64,000 nucleotides of DNA, taken from Paenibacillus sp. JNUCC32 (GTDB taxonomy: Bacteria > Bacillota > Bacilli > Paenibacillales > Paenibacillaceae). This document shows, piece by piece, positions 45,252-54,577 of this stretch. The position numbers were made by a program, and so were the translations under genes. How positions within the stretch are numbered: the stretch's first letter is position 1; every line of letters starts with the position of its first letter. The stretch spans positions 2,170,001 through 2,234,000 of the forward strand of contig NZ_CP062260.1 in the NCBI RefSeq assembly GCF_014863545.1, written 5' to 3'. Below the pieces are notes generated by a model. That model searched no databases, had not been told where the DNA came from, and saw only the letters and a list, made by a program, of their open reading frames with translations.

Positions 45252-45447
45252 TGCCAAGGATGTGGAGAGAAGACAGGGCAAATAAGAAGTCTGATGGATG
45301 GAATCGGCCTGCGATAATCGCCTATGACTCTTCTCGATGGGGTAGTATTGACCGGGCTCAAGGTGTGACGACCATTCGCTTTGGAGTCTTGATAACCCTT
45401 GTTGTACTTGAATCTTAAGTATATTCTTGAAGAAGGGAGGTGGCCAG

Positions 45448-46338
45448 ATGGAGAAGAAACGTTCCGCCAAATATAACACACCAAAGGATTCACGTTTGCT
45501 TGAATCAGACAAAGAAATTCGTTTCGAGCTTCCTTACGAGACCGAATTTGAAAATTTATCTTATATTGGAGTCGTTTTATACGAAACATGGCATGTGCCC
45601 GGTCACCATCATGAACATTTTGAACTGTGTTATGTGGAAAGTGGGCAAGGGTGGTTTACGATAGACGGATCTTACTACACCGTTAGTCAGGGAGATCTTT
45701 TTATAACGAAACCAGGCGAAAGTCATCAGGGAGCTGCCGCTGGAGACTTGCCGTTTAGGTTGTATTACCTTGGCTTTAATCTCGAGCAGATGAGAAGCTT
45801 GGAAGTGGAATATTACAAAATCGGTTTTAATCGGGTGGAGAAGGACGAAAATGGTCTCATAAAAAGCATATTCGATAACATTTTTGAAGAACTGCGCATG
45901 AAAATCTTTTTAAGTAAACCGATGGTACAAGGATTGTTTATCCAATTGCTTGTCTCCATAGCACGAATCTATAAGGCCTCATCGCAAGAAAGAAATCATG
46001 GAGCGAAAAAACTGCCTTCGGACATTATCGAAATTTTAAATTACTTGCATGCCGAAATTCGTGCCGACCTTACAATCAATGACCTTGCGCATCAGTTCCA
46101 TATCAGTCGTTCTCATCTGGCCCGAGAATTTAAAGAGCATTTGGGGGTAACCATCGGGGAGTATATTCGTTCACTCTGTTTGGACAAGGCGAAGCACTTG
46201 CTGCTTGAAACCGGCGAATCGGTAAGTTCCATCGCCGTGAAGCTGCATTTCACATCGATCCATACGTTCAGCATATTCTTTAAGCGGCACAGTGGAAAAT
46301 CCCCCCTCGAGTTTCGGAATCACAATACCTCTCGTTGA
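45448..46338 (+). CDS. AraC family transcriptional regulator
   Basis: About 296 residues: cupin-type sensor (HHHEHFELCYVESGQGWFTI) and a C-terminal double helix-turn-helix (INDLAHQFHISRSHLAREFK, then VSSIAVKLHFTSIHTFSIFF). ATG 45448 is preferred because GGGAGG lies 7 nt before it; TTG 45427 is an alternative. It is directly upstream of the oxygenase gene at 46487 and probably its activator. The 148-bp gap contains the likely promoter. Confidence 0.88.
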   Translation: MEKKRSAKYNTPKDSRLLESDKEIRFELPYETEFENLSYIGVVLYETWHVPGHHHEHFELCYVESGQGWFTIDGSYYTVSQGDLFITKPGESHQGAAAGDLPFRLYYLGFNLEQMRSLEVEYYKIGFNRVEKDENGLIKSIFDNIFEELRMKIFLSKPMVQGLFIQLLVSIARIYKASSQERNHGAKKLPSDIIEILNYLHAEIRADLTINDLAHQFHISRSHLAREFKEHLGVTIGEYIRSLCLDKAKHLLLETGESVSSIAVKLHFTSIHTFSIFFKRHSGKSPLEFRNHNTSR

Positions 46339-46486
46339 CCGGTCCATCCTGCGCAGTGCAAGACGCAGAAAAGAGTTTAATTGGTGAAAATGTTTAAATT
46401 TAAAGCAATTATTTAAAAATACATCCCGCAGTATCACAAGTATAATTACAGCAGATTCAAAAAAAGTTAGGATGAGGTGTTGACAG

Positions 46487-47338
46487 ATGGTAAATCATCA
46501 TGATGTACGTGTGAATTGTCTTCCATCGGAGCGGGATGTTGCTTTTTTTGACGAGAATGGTTATTGGATGTCTCCGGTCATCTTCTCGGCGGAAGAGCTT
46601 GCTCAGATTAAGGAACATCAAGACAAGATGTACACAGGTGAATACGAGACGGGGAGAGAACCGGTATGCAATTGGTTGGAAGGTCAGAATAACCCGAAAG
46701 CGTTGCGAAAAACGGATAACTCTCATTGGTCCGACAGGACGCTTCGTCAGGTTGCGACCGACCCTACCATCGGAGCCATTGCCGCCAAACTGATGCATGC
46801 CGATGCGATTCGGCTGTTTCACGACCAACTGCTTTATAAACCGGGCAGAGGTAATGGTAAAGAAACGGCTAATGTGGGCTGGCACCAAGATTATTCGTAT
46901 TGGCAATGCTGTAAGGAGCCGTCGCTCATTACTGCGTGGGTGGCATTTACCGATGTGGACTTGTCCAATGGGTGTATGCAAATGGTGCCGCGAAGTCATA
47001 AATGGGGGCTTCTGAACGTGAGTGATTTCTTCGAGCAAAACATGGAGAAGCAGCAGGAAACGATGGATATTCCGGAAAATGAAAGCTTCACTACAGTTCC
47101 GATGGTGATGAAAGCCGGTCAGGTAAGCTTCCACCACGCACTGACCATTCACGGCAGCGGCCCTAACATAACCGAAGGCGCTCGACGCTCGATGGCTGTG
47201 CATTTGATGACGGGGGAGACGAGATACACCTACAATCCAAGAGGAGATGGCCATTTTAATGCGCAAATGATGGCAGGTAAAGATGGAGAGCTATTCGCAG
47301 GTGAAGCCTGGCCTGTGCTTTATGAGGCCAAGATCTAA
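46487..47338 (+). CDS. Phytanoyl-CoA dioxygenase-family (PhyH) oxygenase
   Basis: 283 residues. Fe(II)/2-oxoglutarate oxygenase signature: HxD in GWHQDYSYW, SLITAWVAFTDVDLSNGCMQ then VPRSHKWG, and the distal histidine in SFHHALTIHGSGPN with the 2-oxoglutarate-binding arginine in GARRSMAVH. It hydroxylates an unknown small substrate. GAGGTG precedes the ATG. The stop codon overlaps the start of a TIM-barrel epimerase pseudogene (TAATG), so the two were translationally coupled. Regulated by the AraC protein upstream, by inference. Confidence 0.87.
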   Translation: MVNHHDVRVNCLPSERDVAFFDENGYWMSPVIFSAEELAQIKEHQDKMYTGEYETGREPVCNWLEGQNNPKALRKTDNSHWSDRTLRQVATDPTIGAIAAKLMHADAIRLFHDQLLYKPGRGNGKETANVGWHQDYSYWQCCKEPSLITAWVAFTDVDLSNGCMQMVPRSHKWGLLNVSDFFEQNMEKQQETMDIPENESFTTVPMVMKAGQVSFHHALTIHGSGPNITEGARRSMAVHLMTGETRYTYNPRGDGHFNAQMMAGKDGELFAGEAWPVLYEAKI

Positions 47339-47779
47339 TGAAAGTAGCGATATATAAGGCTTTGTGGGGCATGACCGGCAGTTGGGAAGAAAGCTTCAAG
47401 CCAATCGCTGGGGCGGAATACGATGGGGTTGAAGCTGGCCTTCCCGGCCTGCAGGATCAACAGCGTAAAGCTCACGATCTCGAGATCCGTCCAAATTCAT
47501 GCCCGTGTCGGCTATGCTCAAGGACCGCAAGTTCCGCATCCCGCAGCTCCCGAATACCAGCAGGAACTCTTAACTCATACCCGTTGGTGGCGCGAGATTT
47601 ATCAACATCGTAGTAAAGAGGGAGCAGAGTGCTTGTCGGTTACGACCGATTTCGGCCCGCCAAATTATTTGCACACAATGCATTTCAGCAATGAACCTGT
47701 GGCGAATTTATGGGAGGTGTGCGACTGGATGAGACAATATATCGCTGCTGAAATTGCACACGAATCCTTTAAAGAGTAA
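47338..47779 (+). pseudogene. Sugar-phosphate isomerase/epimerase, internal deletion
   Basis: MKVAIYKALWGMTGSWEESF gives the barrel start. After about 45 codons the frame shifts to a C-terminal part HARVGYAQGPQVPHPAAPEY, THTRWWREIYQH, FGPPNYLHTMHFSNEPVANL. Family members are about 270-290 residues and here roughly half is gone. It was the operon partner of the oxygenase. Confidence 0.7.
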
Positions 47780-47800
47780 CGATCAGCCGACATCATGTTC

Positions 47801-47838
47801 AAGCGTATTCTCTATTACAATGAGAATGCGCTTTTTTG
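47801..47838 (+). terminator. Rho-independent terminator
   Basis: AAGCGTATTCTC / GAGAATGCGCTT, 12-bp stem with one wobble, then TTTTTT. Confidence 0.85.
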
Positions 47839-47865
47839 TGCTTCCGTACCATAAGCAACTTTTGT

Positions 47866-47892
47866 TCAACTAATAGGCAGGATAGTCAAATA
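47866..47892 (+). repeat. Family A right half-site
   Basis: TTCAACTAATAGGCAGGATAG; an isolated half-site after the terminator. No other feature was recognised before the next gene. Confidence 0.55.
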
Positions 47893-48063
47893 TGCAGATG
47901 TGTTGATGGTATCCTTTTCGACGATCATTACCTTACTGGCGGTCCAAACGATACAATTGTTCCTCGTTAATGATAAGATAGAAAATTTATCAAGAACCAG
48001 GCACTACAAAAAAATTTCATCATATATAATTGATATCCGTTCGGATTTGATGAGGAGGATATT

Positions 48064-49161
48064 ATGCAACCTATGTTACCTATGGAAAAATATTTTGGAC
48101 GGTTTGAACTGGTCCATGCTTTTTATGGGGCAATGCCTACAGGTGTCAGCGTTTCCGAAACCGGTCGTATTTTTGTTTGCTTTCCGAAATGGGGAGACGA
48201 CGTTCCATTTACTGTGGCGGAAATTGTTGAGGGTGAATTGCAGCCTTATCCCAGTTTAGAAAACAATATGGTTAGTACTGGTAATATCACAATGTCTTTC
48301 GTCAGTGTCCAAAGTATCGTTGCCGATGGAAGAGGAACGCTTTGGGTACTAGATACAGGGGCACCAAATTTTTCTGAACCTATTCAAGGGGGAGCAAAAT
48401 TAGTTGCTGTTGATTTAAGCACGAATACAATAAGGAGAGTATATACCTTTACAGAAGATGTTGTCTTGCCAACCACTTATCTGAATGATGTCCGTTTGGA
48501 TTTTCGGGTTGGAAGCGCGGGATATGCATATATAACGGATTCTTCTTCCAGAGGGCCAGGGGCTGTTATCGTCGTAGATTTAGACAATGGGAACGCGTTT
48601 AGACGATTAAATGGGGCAGAATCAACTTCACCTGATCCCTATTTTTTACCGAAAGTAGAAGGTGAAATTTTGATGAATCGAAACCCGGACGGCTCGACTT
48701 TCCCATTTAGATTGGCTTCCGATAGTTTAGCGATTTCTCCTGATGGAAAGGTTTTATTTTATGCTCCGCTAACCAGCCGTCAACTGTTCTCCATCTCAAC
48801 AGAAGCCCTTAGAGACAGAAGAATACAGGACATGAATTTATCCCAATATGTGCAGTATTGGGGAGAAAAAGGTGCGTCTGATGGAATGATCACCGGCGCA
48901 AAAGGAACGATTTATGCGGGAGACTATGAAAACAACAGTATCCGGAAAATATTGCCGAATGGCGCAATGGAAACCATCGCGCATGACCCGAGAATTTTAT
49001 GGCCGGATACTTTTTCGATTGGCCCCGATCAATACTTATATGTCATTGTGAATCAATTACATCGGCAGGCGAGATTTCATTATGGAAGAGACCTGCGGGA
49101 AAAACCATATAGTTTACTTCGTATGAGAATTGATGAATTCCCTGCTCCTACCTTTTCATAA
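48064..49161 (+). CDS. Major royal jelly / L-dopachrome-tautomerase-related protein
   Basis: 365 residues, six-bladed propeller. The blocks LNDVRLDFRVGSAGYAYITD, SSSRGPGAVIVVDLDNGNAF, DSLAISPDGKVLFYAPLTSR and SIGPDQYLYVIVNQLHR follow the MRJP/yellow family (PF03022), which bacteria also carry. No signal peptide is visible, and the activity is unknown in bacteria. GAGGAGG precedes ATG 48064 by about 5 nt. Single gene with its own terminator. Confidence 0.85.
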   Translation: MQPMLPMEKYFGRFELVHAFYGAMPTGVSVSETGRIFVCFPKWGDDVPFTVAEIVEGELQPYPSLENNMVSTGNITMSFVSVQSIVADGRGTLWVLDTGAPNFSEPIQGGAKLVAVDLSTNTIRRVYTFTEDVVLPTTYLNDVRLDFRVGSAGYAYITDSSSRGPGAVIVVDLDNGNAFRRLNGAESTSPDPYFLPKVEGEILMNRNPDGSTFPFRLASDSLAISPDGKVLFYAPLTSRQLFSISTEALRDRRIQDMNLSQYVQYWGEKGASDGMITGAKGTIYAGDYENNSIRKILPNGAMETIAHDPRILWPDTFSIGPDQYLYVIVNQLHRQARFHYGRDLREKPYSLLRMRIDEFPAPTFS

Positions 49162-49173
49162 TAATCTTAAACG

Positions 49174-49212
49174 AAGGTAGCTATCCCTCATCAGGGAGCT
49201 GCCTTTTTTGTC
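49174..49212 (+). terminator. Terminator of the MRJP-type gene
   Basis: AAGGTAGCTATCCCT / AGGGAGCTGCCTT with loop CATC, then TTTTTT. Confidence 0.8.
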
Positions 49213-49345
49213 AGTTGAAATTATGATATATTCCCGCAAATGGCACCTGACCCTGAAAAACGTTTGCGCAGCAAATATTTAAGGGCTTTTTGAGGTCGGA
49301 TGACAATGGTGTACTTGGCGGGAAAATGTTGCTTCCTAGAAGCAA

Positions 49346-49376
49346 AAGCCCCTCCACAGTTTTGCGGAAAGGGCCG
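49346..49376 (-). terminator. Terminator of the spore-coat/adhB operon
   Basis: On the minus strand GCCCTTTCC...GGAGGGGC followed by TTTTGC, about 46 bp past the last stop codon of the operon. Confidence 0.6.
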
Positions 49377-49421
49377 TGAACCATTGTGGTTTTATGCATT
49401 TTGCCTGGACGAAATACGGTG

Positions 49422-49718
49422 TCAGGACAGAATGTTCATAGCGGTCTGAATGTTTTTCAGATCAAGCTGAATTTGCTCTGGAATATGGTAGGGATGGTAT
49501 AAGCCCCTCTGCATCATGTAGTTTGTTATCTTTTCATGGGACTCTATGGCTTCTTCGAGCTGTTTCATCATAATTTGCTTGATTTCGGGGGTGGCACATT
49601 CCGTCACGGCCATGGCGTAGTTCCTGACTCCGCTCTTGGCGTTCATCAAAAAATCCATTGCGATCACTTCATCGGTCAGCATATGAAGCCCTGTCATGTG
49701 TTCTAATATTGGGTTCAT
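49422..49718 (-). CDS. yraD: Spore coat protein CotF-domain, YraD-like
   Basis: 98 residues of the Coat F (PF07875) four-helix type: TDEVIAMDFLMNAKSGVRNY, then EIKQIMMKQLEEAIESHEKI and MMQRGLYHPYHIPEQ. Length and position match B. subtilis YraD (last gene of yraGF-adhB-yraED). Expected in the spore coat; no enzymatic motif. It lies 10 bp after the YraE-like gene. Confidence 0.82.
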   Translation of the reverse strand: MNPILEHMTGLHMLTDEVIAMDFLMNAKSGVRNYAMAVTECATPEIKQIMMKQLEEAIESHEKITNYMMQRGLYHPYHIPEQIQLDLKNIQTAMNILS

Positions 49719-49728
49719 GTTTTATCTC

Positions 49729-49929
49729 CTATAGGGTCGCTTTAGACAGCACTCCACCGAGTTCCTGAAGCTGCTGTTGTGATAATTGTACGTCTTGTTG
49801 CAAAATCTGCATGAGCTCAGGGTCGGTTACCAGAGCTTGCATGGTCTTGGATTTGGTCATGCAAACCGTCTTGAACGCAGCCATTTCATGAACCTCCAGC
49901 ATCTCATGCAAAGCGTGATTGGAATTCAT
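49729..49929 (-). CDS. yraE: Small spore-coat-associated protein, YraE-like
   Basis: 66 residues, helical: HEMLEVHEMAAFKTVCMTKS then KTMQALVTDPELMQILQQDV. Same size and operon position as B. subtilis YraE and similar to the YraG-like product at 51493. GGGAGGAC precedes the ATG. Confidence 0.8.
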   Translation of the reverse strand: MNSNHALHEMLEVHEMAAFKTVCMTKSKTMQALVTDPELMQILQQDVQLSQQQLQELGGVLSKATL

Positions 49930-49961
49930 TCGGATTGTCCTCCCGTGTATCTATCCATAAT

Positions 49962-51098
49962 TTAAGGCTTTAAGATGACTTTAATGCAATCGTCCGTTTT
50001 GGTATCGAACACTTCATAGCCCCGTTTTGCTTCGCTGAGCGGAATGACATGCGTAACAATGTCTCCAGGGTCCACTTTGCCAGACGTAACCAACTCGTAC
50101 ATATACGGCATGTAGTGAATGACCGGAGCTTGCCCGGAGCGGATATTCACGTTTCGCTGCATGATGTCGCCGAGCGGGAATCCGTTATAGCGTCCGCCGT
50201 ATACCCCAGTGACTTGGATAGTCCCGCCTTTGCGGACAGCCTGTGACGCAATGATAAATGCGCTCATGGTGCCGCCTTGCAGTTTCAAACCACTGGCTAG
50301 AAACTCAAGATCGCTCATCTTGCCGTCCATGCCTACCGCATCAATGACGACATCGGCGCCGCCTTTGGTCATTTCCTTGAGATTGTTGCCGATATTCTTA
50401 TCTTGTTCGAAGTTCACGATTTCCACATGGTTCGTTCGCTTCGCATGCTGTAAGCGGTAATCGACATAGTCAACGGCGATAACCCTCTTTGCTCCCTTTA
50501 GCCAACAGAATTTCTGGGCCAGAAGTCCGACCGGACCGCAGCCGAGCACAATGACAGTATCTCCATTCTTGACGCCGGCGTTATCTACGCTCCAGAATGC
50601 CGTCGTCATGGCATCGGCGATCAAGCTTAGCTTTTCGTCCGGTTGCTCGCAGTTTTCAGGAATCTTGAAGTGGGTGAAATTAGCAAACGGAACTCGTAAA
50701 TACTCAGCTTGCCCACCAGGGTAACCACCGGTCGTTCCGGAGTAACCGAAATAGGCGCCCATATCCCCGTGTTCGTTTGAATTGTCGCATTGGCTTTCCA
50801 ACTGATTCTTACAATAAAAGCATTCTCCGCATGCGATGTTGAAAGGGATGATCACCCGGTCGCCTTTCTTTACCTTGGTCACTCCAGGACCTACTTCTTC
50901 TACAATCCCCATCGGTTCATGCCCGATGACATAGTTTTCCTGAAGGTTAGGGATCATTCCGTGAATCAGGTGAAGGTCCGAACCGCAAATGGCGGAACTT
51001 GTGACTCTTACGATCATATCGTCCGGTTTTTCAATCTTCGGATCCGGCACCTCTTTGACCACGACATTTTTAATCCCTTGATACGTTACCGCCTTCAT
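49962..51098 (-). CDS. adhB: Zinc-dependent alcohol dehydrogenase AdhB
   Basis: 378 residues, the same length as B. subtilis AdhB and close to it throughout. Catalytic zinc ligands Cys and His-Glu are in [10 protein letters not shown] and [10 protein letters not shown]; the four-cysteine structural zinc loop is [18 protein letters not shown] binding is [14 protein letters not shown]. The group is related to glutathione-independent formaldehyde dehydrogenases. Its start overlaps the YraF-like gene by 4 bp (ATGA), so the two are coupled. Sits between coat-protein genes, suggesting an oxidoreductase of the spore. Confidence 0.92.
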   Translation of the reverse strand: MKAVTYQGIKNVVVKEVPDPKIEKPDDMIVRVTSSAICGSDLHLIHGMIPNLQENYVIGHEPMGIVEEVGPGVTKVKKGDRVIIPFNIACGECFYCKNQLESQCDNSNEHGDMGAYFGYSGTTGGYPGGQAEYLRVPFANFTHFKIPENCEQPDEKLSLIADAMTTAFWSVDNAGVKNGDTVIVLGCGPVGLLAQKFCWLKGAKRVIAVDYVDYRLQHAKRTNHVEIVNFEQDKNIGNNLKEMTKGGADVVIDAVGMDGKMSDLEFLASGLKLQGGTMSAFIIASQAVRKGGTIQVTGVYGGRYNGFPLGDIMQRNVNIRSGQAPVIHYMPYMYELVTSGKVDPGDIVTHVIPLSEAKRGYEVFDTKTDDCIKVILKP

Positions 51099-51481
51099 GC
51101 TTTGTGTCCTCCAATATGTTCATCTGGGGTCCGATCAAACATCCCTTTACGCGACGTATCATCCGGGAACAAATTCATCTGCCCGATCATCACCGTATTG
51201 TTTGCCGAAAGCTGGTCGAGTTGGTACTGTTCGTTCAGCTCGTAGGGATGGAACCATTTTTTGCGAATCATGAGCTCCGTGATTTCTTGGTGCATTGCAA
51301 TACCCTGCTTAAGATGATTGTGCAGCAGGGCTCTTACATCCGGTGAAGCCGTTTCCGTCAGGGCGATGGACAAATTACGCACACCCTCCTTGGCACGAAG
51401 AAGGAAGTCCATGGCAAAAGTCATATCTGCCATTTCCGGCATATTTAATGAATTAATCGGGTCTAGATAATCGGTATTCAT
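51095..51481 (-). CDS. yraF: Spore coat protein CotF-domain, YraF-like
   Basis: 128 residues. [20 protein letters not shown], then EIKQ-type helix [20 protein letters not shown] and [19 protein letters not shown] form the Coat F domain; the C-terminus is a polar extension. Homologous to the product of 49422 and in the position of B. subtilis yraF. Confidence 0.85.
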   Translation of the reverse strand: MNTDYLDPINSLNMPEMADMTFAMDFLLRAKEGVRNLSIALTETASPDVRALLHNHLKQGIAMHQEITELMIRKKWFHPYELNEQYQLDQLSANNTVMIGQMNLFPDDTSRKGMFDRTPDEHIGGHKA

Positions 51482-51492
51482 TTGAATTCCCC

Positions 51493-51735
51493 TTAATGTG
51501 TTATAGGTGTCGGACTATTCGGAACAGGCGCTTGGAAAGGAGCTCTTGCGTAGATTGCTTGCAGCTCGGCGAGCTGTTGTATGGATTGGATTACGTCTTT
51601 CTGCATTAAGGCCTTTAGCTCTTGATCAAAGACCAGGCCTTGCATAAGTTTTGACTTAGCGAGGCAGAGCGTTTTAAAGTTTAACGCTTCATGCAGTTCC
51701 ATCGATTCGTGCGGTGCTAGCGTTGGATTTTTCAT
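51493..51735 (-). CDS. yraG: Small spore-coat-associated protein, YraG-like, first gene of the operon
   Basis: 80 residues, [20 protein letters not shown] then [20 protein letters not shown]. Helical, related to the YraE-like protein; proline-rich tail. GGGAGGTG lies 9-10 nt before the ATG. The upstream region contains CATTTTA resembling a sporulation sigma -10, but no matching -35 could be established. Confidence 0.82.
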   Translation of the reverse strand: MKNPTLAPHESMELHEALNFKTLCLAKSKLMQGLVFDQELKALMQKDVIQSIQQLAELQAIYARAPFQAPVPNSPTPITH

Positions 51736-51931
51736 TCAGAAATGATCACCTCCCTTTTCATCAACGTTAGATTTTCCAACGCATCGGATCTTATACTAAA
51801 ATGGATTGCCGGAGATGTAAGATCCGTATATTCCCATACCGTTCACAGGAATATAAACAAATTCTTAACCTCATACTTAATTCTGTTTAACTTAACTGAA
51901 TGATCTTGCTCAAAAGGGAGGAGTACTCACT

Positions 51932-52213
51932 GTGCCCAATAAAAACAAAATTGATCTAGGCACCGAAACTACAAGAGAACCGGCAGAAGGTACACTTAAT
52001 TCCAGCGGTAATACGCTGGAGCAGCATGCATCTAACGCTGCTTCTGAGGCACAAACTGCATTAAATCAGGCGATAAGCTCGATAAGTGAATCTAATGCGG
52101 CAACAAATTCACAAGCTTTAGAGAGGGCCCGGCAGCAATTGACCCAAGCTGAGGAATTTTTAGATCAAGCGCAAACTTCAGCAAATGCATTACGTCTGCC
52201 TGATCAACGATAA
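51932..52213 (+). CDS. Small hydrophilic coiled protein, unknown
   Basis: 93 residues from GTG 51932; GGGAGGAG is 9 nt upstream. The sequence is rich in Ala, Ser, Asn, Gln and Glu, with a helical C-terminal half (SQALERARQQLTQAEEFLDQ). It looks like a small spore or stress-associated hydrophilic protein but no family is recognised. Divergent from the spore-coat operon. Confidence 0.6.
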   Translation: MPNKNKIDLGTETTREPAEGTLNSSGNTLEQHASNAASEAQTALNQAISSISESNAATNSQALERARQQLTQAEEFLDQAQTSANALRLPDQR

Positions 52214-52235
52214 GACGGTTTTGGCACAGATAGGC

Positions 52236-52464
52236 TTGACATAGATTCTTCTTTTTCGGATACAGTAGAGTCAGGCTTACTAATGTCGAGGTATGGTTGT
52301 CTGTCTATATCGAGTATATCCCGATGATGTTTCCGAACTTACGCCGATACTTTTTCCGCATGGGCAAATGACCTGCGTAGCTGCTCAAGGAACGTATTTG
52401 CCTTAGACACGGTGAGTTTCCGTCAAAAGGCTTCGGCTTTTGACGAAGCTTTTTGTTTTTTGAG
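52236..52464 (+). ncRNA. Candidate short transcript with two overlapping micro-ORFs
   Basis: TTGACA (52236-52241), 17 bp, GATACA could start a transcript of about 190 nt. It ends at the hairpin CGTCAAAAG...CTTTTGACG plus T-run (52421-52462). Inside it, a 14-codon frame (52283-52327) overlaps by ATGA a 15-codon frame MMFPNLRRYFFRMGK (52324-52371). The second peptide is basic and aromatic. Real transcription is unproven. Confidence 0.3.
52421..52464 (+). terminator. Rho-independent terminator
   Basis: CGTCAAAAG / CTTTTGACG stem with loop GCTTCGG, then AAGCTTTTTGTTTTTT. Confidence 0.75.
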
Positions 52465-52563
52465 CTGTCTCAGACATTTTCAAAAAAAATTATCGAAACC
52501 GGATATGATTAAGCAGTGTAGCCCAATATATACAATTTGCCGGACTTTGATCACTTTATTGGG

Positions 52564-52695
52564 AAAAATCCCCTTTCAGTAGACAAGAGAAAAAAGACAT
52601 CTGTTAAGATGGACTTAATCTTGCCTAACGAATGAAGGGGATTTTTTCATGACTAAAAAAGAAAAGGACAAGAACATGTGCCGATGTGTCCCAAG
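52564..52695 (+). repeat. Inverted repeat and IS-end-like remnant with family B fragment
   Basis: AAAAATCCCCTT (52564-52575) and AAGGGGATTTTT (52635-52646) form an inverted pair around 59 bp. Immediately after, ATG 52650 opens MTKKEKDKNMCRCVPS and stops, like the start of a transposase or other gene cut short. GGACAAGAACATGTGCCGAT (52668-52687) is a family B piece. The region to 52960 has no gene. Confidence 0.35.
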
Positions 52696-52960
52696 CTGAT
52701 CCGTCTACCCAGTAACCGTGTCGCCAATCACAAGTATTTCGTTGGTAATGGGCGCGGGCTTACGCTTTTGGGTCCGGGAAAATTGATATTATCAATTACG
52801 ATAAACGAGATTTATGTATAAGCCATCCTTTATTTCAAATTCTGCAATCGATCGAGCCTGTTGATCTTGTTACCAATTATTACATACCTTATAATCTCAT
52901 TATGTGCAAATGCGTGCACAGTAAGAAAAAGAACAAATTCAAAAAGATAGGAAATCAACC

Positions 52961-54187
52961 ATGAGAAAATTGCTAGTATGCACGTTAGCTATCATGCTAA
53001 GTTTAGCTGCGTTTACCCCCGCTATTTACGCTTCTGAAGTCCAAGTATCCGTGGATGGGCGTGATGTACAATTCCCGGATGAGCACCCATATGTCGATCA
53101 GAGATCCAACCTTACGATGGTTCCACTTGCTTTTATATCCGACAAGCTTGGAGCTGCTACGAAATGGGACTCAAAATTAAAACAAATCACGATCTCGCTT
53201 AACCGTGACACTGTTATTTTGGTGATTGGCGATCATCATGCACTGGTGAACGGTAAAAGAGTAGACTTTGAAGGGTCGGCAGTGCTCAAAAACGGCCGCA
53301 CGATGGTTCCGTTGCGTTTTATAAGTGAAGCCCTGCATGCTAATGTGGAGTGGCAGCCCACGCGCAATCTGGTGAGCATTATGACCTCCGTGGCCAATGT
53401 TCCGAAAGGAACATGGATATGGGACAGTCAGATCATCAAACAGGATCAAGAGAAAATTATAAGCTTTGCAAAAATGAAGGGTGTGACATCTGTTTACCTT
53501 CAGGTGAATAGAGATATCGATCCAGCGATATATGAAGGTTTTATACGAAAAGCCAAAAGCGAAGGAATTCAAGTGGAAGCCCTTGAGGGGCGCCCCGAAT
53601 GGGTCTATAAGTCTAAGCAGGAGGATATTCGAAAATTCATCACGTGGGTTAAAACCTACAATTCCTTTGTTGGCCCGGAGGCAAGCTTTACAGGACTGCA
53701 TTTCGATATTGAACCTTATGCGCTAAGCGAATGGAAAAAGGACAACAAGGCGATTATTGAAAGCTGGATGGACAATTTGAGACTGATCGAGAAAGAAACC
53801 AGAGGAAGCGGCTTGAAAATTGCTATCGATGTTCCGTATTGGCTGAATACGATTAATGTTCCGGGGAAGGATTACAGTATGAGCGCATGGCTGCTCGAGA
53901 AGTTCGATTGCCTCGTCATAATGAATTATCGGAATCATGCATTAGGCAGCAATGGAATTGTGGAAAATGCGCAGGCCATGCTGAGAGAAGCATCCACTCT
54001 GAAGAAGAAAGTTGTTGTTGCTGTAGAAACGGTCAAAAGCACAGAGGGTCCGCGGGTCTCATTCTTTTCCATGAGCAATGAAGTGATGGAAAAGGAGCTT
54101 CAATCTGCCCATAATCAATTGGCTCGCTACGCAAGCTATGCCGGCTTTGCCGTTCACGATTTTAAAAGCTGGCAGGACATGAAATAA
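52961..54187 (+). CDS. Secreted stalk-domain protein with TIM-barrel glycosidase-like domain
   Basis: 408 residues, signal peptide (LLVCTLAIMLSLAAFTPAIYA). A PF07833 stalk covers about residues 28-145 (NLTMVPLAFISDKLGAATKW, GRTMVPLRFISEALHANVEW). A barrel-like domain of about 260 residues follows, with TWIWDSQII, VTSVYLQVNRDID, GLHFDIEPYALSEW and VIMNYRNHA. The HFDIEPY motif resembles the acidic centre of GH18-like hydrolases, but substrate and activity are unassigned. A weak AGGAAATCAACC site precedes the ATG. Confidence 0.8.
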   Translation: MRKLLVCTLAIMLSLAAFTPAIYASEVQVSVDGRDVQFPDEHPYVDQRSNLTMVPLAFISDKLGAATKWDSKLKQITISLNRDTVILVIGDHHALVNGKRVDFEGSAVLKNGRTMVPLRFISEALHANVEWQPTRNLVSIMTSVANVPKGTWIWDSQIIKQDQEKIISFAKMKGVTSVYLQVNRDIDPAIYEGFIRKAKSEGIQVEALEGRPEWVYKSKQEDIRKFITWVKTYNSFVGPEASFTGLHFDIEPYALSEWKKDNKAIIESWMDNLRLIEKETRGSGLKIAIDVPYWLNTINVPGKDYSMSAWLLEKFDCLVIMNYRNHALGSNGIVENAQAMLREASTLKKKVVVAVETVKSTEGPRVSFFSMSNEVMEKELQSAHNQLARYASYAGFAVHDFKSWQDMK

Positions 54188-54295
54188 GCAGCTGGTGTTT
54201 ATCTAATTGTCTGACGTTTAAGTCGAAGGGCATTAAAACGGCTTGCTGATCGGGGAAAACTTTACCGCATATGCCATAGCTCATAACACTCCCAA

Positions 54296-54390
54296 ATAAT
54301 TAAGCTAACGGTGTCGAGGGACAAGAACAGGGTCCCATAGAAAGTCGCTATAATAGCGGCTTTTTTGTTTTATCGGTACAAGTTTTACAA
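54296..54390 (+). repeat. Family A half-site joined to family B left end
   Basis: AATTAAGCTAACGG runs directly into TGTCGAGGGACAAGAAC, then GGGTCCC, AGTCGCTATAATAGCGGC with T-run and TATCGGTACAAG, where it breaks. The order A-then-B is opposite to the other composites and suggests insertion of B inside an A site after CTAACGG. Confidence 0.8.
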
Positions 54391-54577
54391 TTTTTAATGA
54401 AGAAGGAGAAGTTGATGAAATTAGTTTTTCCCCATAGACGAACTACCATCTCCTGTCATATTTCACTGTACAAAGGATAAGAGATGCAGTCCATTTCCAA
54501 GGTAAGGTCTTTACGAGAACAAAATATACGTACGTAATTATGTAATAGGCGATACAAAAGGACATTAAAAAGAAAAT

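Noticed and set aside
52564..52695. Complete insertion sequence
   Set aside because: Only an inverted repeat and about 16 codons of a possible gene start are present; no transposase domain is visible.
18207..54187. Copper amine oxidase activity for the three proteins with that domain name
   Set aside because: Only the N-terminal stalk domain is present; no catalytic topaquinone domain exists in any of them.
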